From positions 1 to 25,889 of the forward strand of contig CAYSFC010000008.1 in assembly GCA_964430665.1 (NCBI GenBank): 25,889 bases of DNA, read 5' to 3'. Within the stretch, counting starts at the first letter, position 1. Each line of letters opens with the position of its first letter. Positions 20,791 to 25,889 of the stretch are shown here, piece by piece. A program made the position numbers and the translations under genes. The notes beneath the pieces are model-generated. The model was not told where the DNA came from. It searched no databases and saw only the letters and a list, made by a program, of their open reading frames with translations. This DNA is from JAQUYS01 sp964430665. GTDB taxonomy: Archaea; Nanobdellota; Nanobdellia; Woesearchaeales; SKGA01.

Positions 20791-23016
20791 ATGCGAAAAA
20801 CTAAAAGTAAATCAATCAAAAAAATACTCAAATTCAAGAAAGAACATAAATGGTGGTTTGTAGCATCAGTTTCTTTAATTTCAATATTGTTATTTTTATT
20901 GATTTTAAACATTGGTTTAAATATTCGTTTTTTAGTCAATGATGAATTACAAATAAATTTACAACCACTTCAATTTGTATCCGAAACAAACAAAGATACT
21001 TATGAATTAGATTTTAACATGAATATAAATACATTCAAATTATGTAAAACTACTTGTTCAATGCACATCGTCGATGCTTACACAGGAGAAATATCCAACA
21101 TAAATAATTTAACTTCTTTATTTAATAAAAAATTCGCAACAACAGTTTTTCTTTCAAAAACAACACCTAAATTCGGAGAACAAATATATTATTTTGAAAT
21201 TACGTGTAGAAACAACAAAGGATTTTTTTGTAAAACCGACGAAGAAAAAGAATATAGATCCTCTTTAATAAATATAAATTACATCTATGACAATCAAACA
21301 AATTCAAGAAAACATAAATCAAAAGAGATATTAGATCTCAAACAAAAAGAAATAATTGATGCGTTGATTTTCGAAGAAAAATATAACTATTTAATAAAAA
21401 ATATAAACAAAACAATCCAAACAGATTATTCAGAAATAAATGGAACAAGCCAAAATTTAAATTTATGGGAAGAAGAATATAATAATTACTTAAAACAAGA
21501 TTTTAATTTAGTTTTAGAAAATTTAGATAAATTAGATGTTAAAAATACATCATTAAAATTTAATTCACTTAAATCTGAAGTAGAAAAATATAACCAAAAT
21601 ATTTTGTTATTAAATATTTTATTCTCAGAAAAATATAATGAGATACTAAATTTTTACAAATTTACAAATAACACAAATTATTTAGAGTTACAAAAAAAAT
21701 ATTTTTTAATAGACCAAAAAGATTCTTTCGAAGAAATAATTTCATTAAATAATTTAGACAAAATTTATTTAGATATACAATTATTAATATCAAATTACAC
21801 TGATGAGAAAATAAAAGAAGATTTCAAAATGTTTGAAGAATTAAACAAATCAAAAAAATTAATATCTAAAAATCAAAACATTGTTTTTGAAAAAGAATTG
21901 TGTTCTCTAGCACATCAAATTAAAGATATAATTTATTTACACAATCAAAATTTATTATCTAATTCAACTTATTCTTCTGAAATAAATTTTATTAAAAACA
22001 ATATATATTCAATAAGTGAAAATTCCACACACTTAATAGGAAATTCAGGAAATATCGCTAAAACTATTCATTTAAAAGAATATTTGAATTACGTACAATT
22101 TCCACAAATAAATTTAAAATACTGTAATATGTCAGAACATATTAAAATAAATAATTACGCTGAAATAAATCTTTCAACACCTGAATTCACAAAAGACTTA
22201 ATTACAATATCTGAACCATATAAATATAGTTGTGTATACAATGAATGTTCTATACTCGGAGAAACCCAAACCCCCATTCTATTTATACATGGTCATTCAT
22301 TTAATAAAGAAGATCCTCCTGAAAGTTCAATAAGTACTTTTTACAATATTAGAAAAAAACTCTCAGATGACAAACTAGTAATCAATGGAGGAGATATAGA
22401 TTATTTAACATTGGGTTCAGGACTTTGGTACAAAGGAAAATTTCCTTTAGCAGTGAGTGGTACATATTTCTATGTTCCCTACAAAGATTTAGATATATTC
22501 GCTACAAGTATAAGAAAAGAAGAAGGAATAGAAGTATATTCTATTAGATTAAAAGAATTAATAGACACAACATTATCTCAAACAAATTCAGATAAAGTTA
22601 TTTTAGTTGCTCATTCTATGGGAGGATTAGTTGCAAGAAATTATATAAATATTTTTGGTGAGAATAAAGTAGAAAAATTAATTTTAATATCTACGCCCAA
22701 TAAAGGAATAAGTGGAAGAACAGAAACTATTTGCAGTTATTTTGGAGAAAAAAAGGCGTGTGAAGATATGTCTGAGAATAGTATTTTCATGAAACGTTTA
22801 GAAAATCAAAAAATACAAATTCCCGTACATAATATTGTTGCTCAAGGTTGTTCAAACAGTGGAGATGGAGTTGTTACAAAAGAATCTGCAACTCTTAATT
22901 GGGCCGAGAATCATTACATAAATGGTACTTGTAACGATTTCCTTCAATCAAGCCTACATACAGGAGTATTAGAATACGATGAATTATATATTTTGTTAAA
23001 GGATTTATTAAATTAA
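20791..23016 (+). CDS. Membrane-anchored ectoprotein with C-terminal serine hydrolase (lipase-like) domain
   Basis: A 741-aa protein. A very basic start (MRKTKSKSIKKILKFKKEHK) and one membrane helix (~22-43) leave ~700 residues outside. Residues ~50-165 look like a beta-rich domain with C85/C89 and C139/C147; ~175-440 are helical, Asn/Lys/Glu-rich and probably coiled. Residues ~490-741 are an alpha/beta-hydrolase: oxyanion strand ILFIHGHS (496-503), nucleophile elbow AHSMGG (S609), then STPNKG, candidate D692 (SGDGVV) and H723 (SLHTGV). This resembles lipases and PGAP1-type esterases. Twelve cysteines, many closely paired, and about a dozen N-x-S/T sequons suit a disulfide-bonded, N-glycosylated surface enzyme. 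Likely acts on lipids or esters outside the cell, perhaps of a host. Confidence 0.87.
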   Translation: MRKTKSKSIKKILKFKKEHKWWFVASVSLISILLFLLILNIGLNIRFLVNDELQINLQPLQFVSETNKDTYELDFNMNINTFKLCKTTCSMHIVDAYTGEISNINNLTSLFNKKFATTVFLSKTTPKFGEQIYYFEITCRNNKGFFCKTDEEKEYRSSLININYIYDNQTNSRKHKSKEILDLKQKEIIDALIFEEKYNYLIKNINKTIQTDYSEINGTSQNLNLWEEEYNNYLKQDFNLVLENLDKLDVKNTSLKFNSLKSEVEKYNQNILLLNILFSEKYNEILNFYKFTNNTNYLELQKKYFLIDQKDSFEEIISLNNLDKIYLDIQLLISNYTDEKIKEDFKMFEELNKSKKLISKNQNIVFEKELCSLAHQIKDIIYLHNQNLLSNSTYSSEINFIKNNIYSISENSTHLIGNSGNIAKTIHLKEYLNYVQFPQINLKYCNMSEHIKINNYAEINLSTPEFTKDLITISEPYKYSCVYNECSILGETQTPILFIHGHSFNKEDPPESSISTFYNIRKKLSDDKLVINGGDIDYLTLGSGLWYKGKFPLAVSGTYFYVPYKDLDIFATSIRKEEGIEVYSIRLKELIDTTLSQTNSDKVILVAHSMGGLVARNYINIFGENKVEKLILISTPNKGISGRTETICSYFGEKKACEDMSENSIFMKRLENQKIQIPVHNIVAQGCSNSGDGVVTKESATLNWAENHYINGTCNDFLQSSLHTGVLEYDELYILLKDLLN

Positions 23017-23021
23017 ATATA

Positions 23022-23029
23022 TTTATAAA
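23022..23029 (+). promoter_or_regulatory. TATA box of the SIMPL lipoprotein gene
   Basis: TTTATAAA centred 29 nt before the ATG at 23055, only 6 bp after the preceding stop, so this gene has its own promoter. Confidence 0.5.
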
Positions 23030-23054
23030 CAATAACATCCAACAAGACATTATC

Positions 23055-23753
23055 ATGAAAAACTACTTATACTTATTATTAATAGTTGTTCTTTTGACAA
23101 CGGTAGCTTGTTCCGACAATGAAGAACGTAACACTATAAATGTTCAAGGATTTTCTGAACTAACTTATGAACCTGATCAAGCAGAAGTTTGGATAGGAAT
23201 ATCTGTTTTAAAAGAATCAGCAGAAGAATCTCAAAATGAAGTAAATATAGTTACAAAAAATATAGTTGATGAATTAAAATTAAAAAGTTTTGATAAAATT
23301 CAAACAGAAACTCTAACTCTTTACGAAGAAAAAGAATGGACTCAAGACGAAGGATCAATATCTAAAGGTTGGCGAGCAACACAAACTTTAAAGGTTAAAA
23401 CATCAGATATGGATAAAGTTGGAGAAATAATTGATATTTCTGTTTCAAACGGCGCAAATCAAATAAACAACATAAATTTCGGATTAACTGAAGCAAAAGA
23501 AAGAGAATATAAACAACAAGCAATAGCTGAAGCTTCAAAAGATGCAAGAGCAAAAGCCCAAACAATGGCTGAAAGCTTAGATGTTAAATTAGGAGACATA
23601 ATTTCAGTATCTGAAGGTAGTTTTAATTACATTCCTTATAGATATGATATGAAAAGTAGTCTTGCAGGAGACATGGTTCAAGAAGCTGCAGTTATTATGC
23701 CTCAAGAAATCAATGTAAATGCAAATGTAAATTTAGTTTACGAGATAAAATAA
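23055..23753 (+). CDS. SIMPL-domain (DUF541) lipoprotein
   Basis: A 232-aa exported protein. It starts with a signal peptide MKNYLYLLLIVVLLTTVAC whose C19 follows a lipobox-like TVA, so it is probably a lipid-anchored surface protein. The mature part is a SIMPL domain: INVQGFSELTYEPDQAEVWIGI at the start, then paired beta-strands and helices (LKVKTSDMDKVGEIIDISVSNGANQINNINFGL), and the typical EAKEREYKQQAIAEASKDARAKAQTMAESL helix region. Family members are periplasmic or extracytoplasmic with poorly defined stress-related roles. It lies 38 bp after the hydrolase on the same strand, with its own TATA box. Confidence 0.92.
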   Translation: MKNYLYLLLIVVLLTTVACSDNEERNTINVQGFSELTYEPDQAEVWIGISVLKESAEESQNEVNIVTKNIVDELKLKSFDKIQTETLTLYEEKEWTQDEGSISKGWRATQTLKVKTSDMDKVGEIIDISVSNGANQINNINFGLTEAKEREYKQQAIAEASKDARAKAQTMAESLDVKLGDIISVSEGSFNYIPYRYDMKSSLAGDMVQEAAVIMPQEINVNANVNLVYEIK

Positions 23754-23756
23754 TTT

Positions 23757-24824
23757 TTATTTTTTATTTATGAATTTTTTATTGATATCATGTAAGGCCA
23801 CAATAAACAAACTCTCACTCCAACCCAAAGGTGTGTTTTCATTATATTTCGGACTATTTGAAAAGTAAAGTTCAGGTAAACCTTCAGGAGTATCTTCTTC
23901 TATTAATTTATTTATGAACAACTTCGCCTTTTCTTTCCAACCCATTTTTTCATAAATTATTGCAAGCCAAGCCAAGCCAAATGTCCACTCAGCTTCTTCA
24001 CTATAACCATCTTTATTTTTATTGTAATAATGATCATTTTTGTAACGAATTACACCTCTTTCTTTTAAGAGAATATATTCGACATTTGTTAATATTTCAT
24101 CTCTTTGTTTTTCATTTACAACATTATATGGCCAAATTAAAGAAAGTAACGCTAAATCTACAAACTTTTTTTGAGATTCTCTTGGTAAAAGATGATTTAA
24201 TGTTTCTTCTCCCTTTTTAATTAATTCATCAGGAACATTTATCTTAGGTAATCTATTTATTGATTTTAATCCTGCAACACAAGCACCAATACTTGAAGCA
24301 TGAACTTCTTCATCTTCTTCCCACATACCACTATCTTCATCATGCCAATATTCAATAGATTCTAAATACTTTACAAGTTTATTTACAATTCTTATATGAT
24401 CTTCATTCTTTAAAATAACTCTTTTATGGTGGTGTTCTAACTCTCCTACTCTAAACAAAATAGCTCCTATTGAATCATTTTGCTTGTTTCCCCAATCCTC
24501 CCAAAACTCATCAAACGTTTCTGGATTAAATCTTGCATGAATATACTCGTGTTTGTATTGAGGTTTATTTTTTATCGCACAATCTATTTTCCACTCATGT
24601 TTTACAAATATATCTAATAAAGCATTGTAAGTTTTTTCAACAACATCCCAATCATTAATAATTTCAAATGCAACACACTCGTAGAAATTATCTCTTAACC
24701 AAGATTTATCATAACCTGTTGAAACATTCTTTTTAGAAGCGGCGAATAAACCAGTTCCATACTGGAGATTTTTCAAAATATCAAGATGTTGGTCTAGAAC
24801 TTTTTGATAATCTATCTTAACCAT
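23757..24824 (-). CDS. GH15-like (alpha/alpha)6-barrel protein, glucoamylase/phosphorylase-kinase-alpha type
   Basis: A 355-aa protein with GH15 landmarks: SWLRDNFYE (41-49), an ND-x-x-G segment (NDSIGAILFRVGEL, 116-129), SGMWEEDEEVHASS (165-178) holding the likely general-acid glutamate after tryptophan, EAEWTFGLAWL (277-287), and PLGWSESLFIVAL (332-344) with the second acidic residue (E337). GH15 enzymes release glucose from alpha-glucans, dextrans or trehalose. This copy lacks a signal peptide and the starch-binding or N-terminal beta-domain of secreted glucoamylases, so it is cytosolic and resembles phosphorylase-kinase-alpha-like members. Only 3 bp separate its stop from that of the SIMPL gene. 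Divergent from the PHP gene. Role: intracellular glucan or oligosaccharide turnover (inferred). Confidence 0.87.
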   Translation of the reverse strand: MVKIDYQKVLDQHLDILKNLQYGTGLFAASKKNVSTGYDKSWLRDNFYECVAFEIINDWDVVEKTYNALLDIFVKHEWKIDCAIKNKPQYKHEYIHARFNPETFDEFWEDWGNKQNDSIGAILFRVGELEHHHKRVILKNEDHIRIVNKLVKYLESIEYWHDEDSGMWEEDEEVHASSIGACVAGLKSINRLPKINVPDELIKKGEETLNHLLPRESQKKFVDLALLSLIWPYNVVNEKQRDEILTNVEYILLKERGVIRYKNDHYYNKNKDGYSEEAEWTFGLAWLAIIYEKMGWKEKAKLFINKLIEEDTPEGLPELYFSNSPKYNENTPLGWSESLFIVALHDINKKFINKK

Positions 24825-24845
24825 ACATTAATCTAGATTTAGATA

Positions 24846-24853
24846 TTAATAAA
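24846..24853 (-). promoter_or_regulatory. TATA box of the GH15-like gene
   Basis: Minus-strand TTTATTAA centred 25 nt before the ATG at 24824. Confidence 0.45.
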
Positions 24854-24872
24854 GTTTTTCTTTACAAAGATA

Positions 24873-24880
24873 TTTAAATA
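24873..24880 (+). promoter_or_regulatory. TATA box of the PHP gene
   Basis: TTTAAATA centred 25 nt before the ATG at 24901, the divergent partner of the GH15 promoter. Confidence 0.5.
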
Positions 24881-24900
24881 AACTTACATTTTGCTCTTTT

Positions 24901-25569
24901 ATGGACATATTAAATGGTTTACATGAAGATTTACACACACATTCCGTAACATTCTCAGATGGCTGGAATACTGTGGATGAATTAGTAAAATATGCAGGAG
25001 AATTTGGTTTAACAAAGCTCGCAATAACAGACCATTCAAAAGCACTAACAGATCACTATGGAATTACTAAAGAAACATTCAGAGGAATTAAGAATAATTG
25101 GGGAAATGTTCATAACAATGTTAAAGTTATATTTGGTGTAGAGGCAGATTTAATTGATAAAGAAGGAAATATTTGCGACAGAATTAGTAGTTCAAAAGAA
25201 GAAGATTTCATAATTTTATCTTATCATCCTTTATTTGAAGCAACTTCTTCAGAAATGAAGGATTCTATGATTAAAGCAATACAAAAAAATTATAAAAAAA
25301 TAAATATGATAGGTCATCCTTGTGCTTATTATGATCTTGAAGATTCTGAAGCTATAATATATGAAGCAAATAAATATGGTGTTCCTCTTGAATTAAATGG
25401 AAAATATTTCTTGAAAGATCCCGAACCTTGGAGATTAGTTTTAGAAAAAGCAGACAGAATTTACATAAATAGTGACGCACATACATTAATAGAACTTAGA
25501 GATATAAAAAAAGAAACATACGACAAATTAAAATATATTCATAAAGAAATTATAAATCATAAACACTAA
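24901..25569 (+). CDS. PHP-domain metal-dependent phosphoesterase
   Basis: A 222-aa cytosolic protein with the complete PHP metal-ligand series: H12 and H14 (DLHTHS), D44-H45 (ITDHS), E81 (GVEADL), H109 (SYHPL), H139 (IGHPC), and D192/H194 (NSDAH). PHP proteins are trinuclear metal hydrolases: histidinol phosphatases, nucleoside 3',5'-bisphosphate phosphatases, or nuclease domains of PolX and bacterial DNA polymerases. Here the domain stands alone. The start LNGLHEDLHTHSVTFSDG with the TVDELVKYA helix is like the PolX/YcdX branch. The substrate cannot be fixed. Its 3' end overlaps the convergent zinc-ribbon gene by 20 bp, the longest overlap in the window. Confidence 0.93.
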   Translation: MDILNGLHEDLHTHSVTFSDGWNTVDELVKYAGEFGLTKLAITDHSKALTDHYGITKETFRGIKNNWGNVHNNVKVIFGVEADLIDKEGNICDRISSSKEEDFIILSYHPLFEATSSEMKDSMIKAIQKNYKKINMIGHPCAYYDLEDSEAIIYEANKYGVPLELNGKYFLKDPEPWRLVLEKADRIYINSDAHTLIELRDIKKETYDKLKYIHKEIINHKH

Positions 25570-25834
25570 TAATATTATTTTCATCAGAGATGGTATTTAT
25601 TTCTAAAGCCTTACTTAAACTGATTGTTCCACAATTCATACATGTAAAGAAAATTCCATATTTACTTTCTCTAAGATCTAAATGCTCTCCACAAACACAT
25701 TTAAAATCGTTGAGTATGGAGTTTATGTGTTTGTTACATACAGGAACTTTTTGTTTGTTTTTTGTAGTTGCTATTTTTCCACAAAATAAACATTCATTAG
25801 TTTGACTTTGTCCATATACTTTTTTGAAATGCAT
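25550..25834 (-). CDS. Small protein with two zinc-binding modules
   Basis: A 94-aa protein. Module 1: C15-x2-C18 with C33-x2-H36 (ECLFCGK ... VPVCNKH). Module 2: C46-x-C48 with C65-x2-C68 (KCVCGEH ... FFTCMNCGT), separated by the turn LDLRESKYGIFF. Such compact double ribbons bind two zinc ions and usually contact nucleic acid or act as adaptors. The sequence between the two knuckles of module 2 looks conserved from archaeal small zinc proteins I have seen, but I cannot name the family. A leaderless start is supported by TATA 26 nt upstream. Confidence 0.82.
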   Translation of the reverse strand: MHFKKVYGQSQTNECLFCGKIATTKNKQKVPVCNKHINSILNDFKCVCGEHLDLRESKYGIFFTCMNCGTISLSKALEINTISDENNIISVYDL

Positions 25835-25856
25835 TTTATTTTGTGTTTAGAATGTG

Positions 25857-25864
25857 TTTATAAA
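25857..25864 (-). promoter_or_regulatory. TATA box of the double zinc-ribbon gene
   Basis: TTTATAAA centred 26 nt before the ATG at 25834. The core is palindromic and could also drive a plus-strand transcript beyond the window edge, where the sequence turns GC-richer (from 25870). Confidence 0.5.
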
Positions 25865-25889
25865 ATTTTGGTTGGAACTGGCGTGGAGA

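Noticed and set aside
25865..25889. GC-richer end of the window after a palindromic TATA box, possibly the start of an RNA gene
   Set aside because: Only 25 bases are visible, too few to support a feature; the TATA box is already explained by the zinc-ribbon gene.

Overview
The window reads as a chromosomal segment of a very AT-rich archaeon, most plausibly an uncultured DPANN-type lineage (Woesearchaeota/Nanoarchaeota-like) recovered from a metagenome. The grounds are an archaeal uL16 (L10e) ribosomal protein, archaeal-style RlmH, TATA boxes (TTTATAAA or TTTAAATA) a fixed ~25-29 nt before most first-in-operon start codons, very short gene spacing, and many small membrane or orphan proteins of the type common in those genomes. 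The lineage is inference. The archaeal domain is well supported. No transposase, CRISPR array, tRNA or rRNA was seen, and no gene-free stretch exceeds 300 bases.

Left part (1-4952): a minus-strand gene cut by the edge; a small GC-rich island (about 190-263) that looks like an RNA gene; a four-gene minus-strand operon joined by ATGA start/stop overlaps (GT4 glycosyltransferase, 123-aa orphan, GT2 glycosyltransferase with an extra C-terminal region, four-helix membrane protein), likely for surface glycan assembly; then two divergently transcribed membrane proteins. Middle-left (4960-9855): a DEAD-box RNA helicase with a structured ~110-nt leader and a Ser/Arg/Gly-rich tail, a GNAT acetyltransferase, an APC amino-acid permease, and two tandem 249-aa SDR proteins of which the first has lost the catalytic tyrosine.

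Middle (9852-14544): a double-length ThyX-family protein whose two halves carry complementary parts of the active-site signature; an AlaE-family (alanine exporter) protein; a 100-N scaffold gap flanked by an exact 55-bp repeat, which is probably an assembly artefact; a trxA-trxB-HTH regulator operon with an inverted repeat around its predicted transcription start; and a CBS protein coupled to RlmH. Right part (14599-25889): a Na+,K+-ATPase-like (P2C) P-type pump, a 68-aa orphan, an MscS channel, ribosomal protein L10e, a divergent kinase-fold candidate, a Cys-rich mini-protein, a membrane-anchored ectoprotein ending in a serine hydrolase domain, a SIMPL lipoprotein, a GH15-like protein, a PHP phosphoesterase and a double zinc-ribbon protein.

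Taken together the genes describe a small cell that invests in envelope glycosylation, ion and osmotic homeostasis (P2C pump, MscS, permease, putative alanine export), thiol redox control and RNA/ribosome maintenance. Three convergent pairs share a 4-bp overlap of their stop codons. Most transcripts are predicted to be leaderless, while internal genes use GGTG/GGAGG-type ribosome binding sites.
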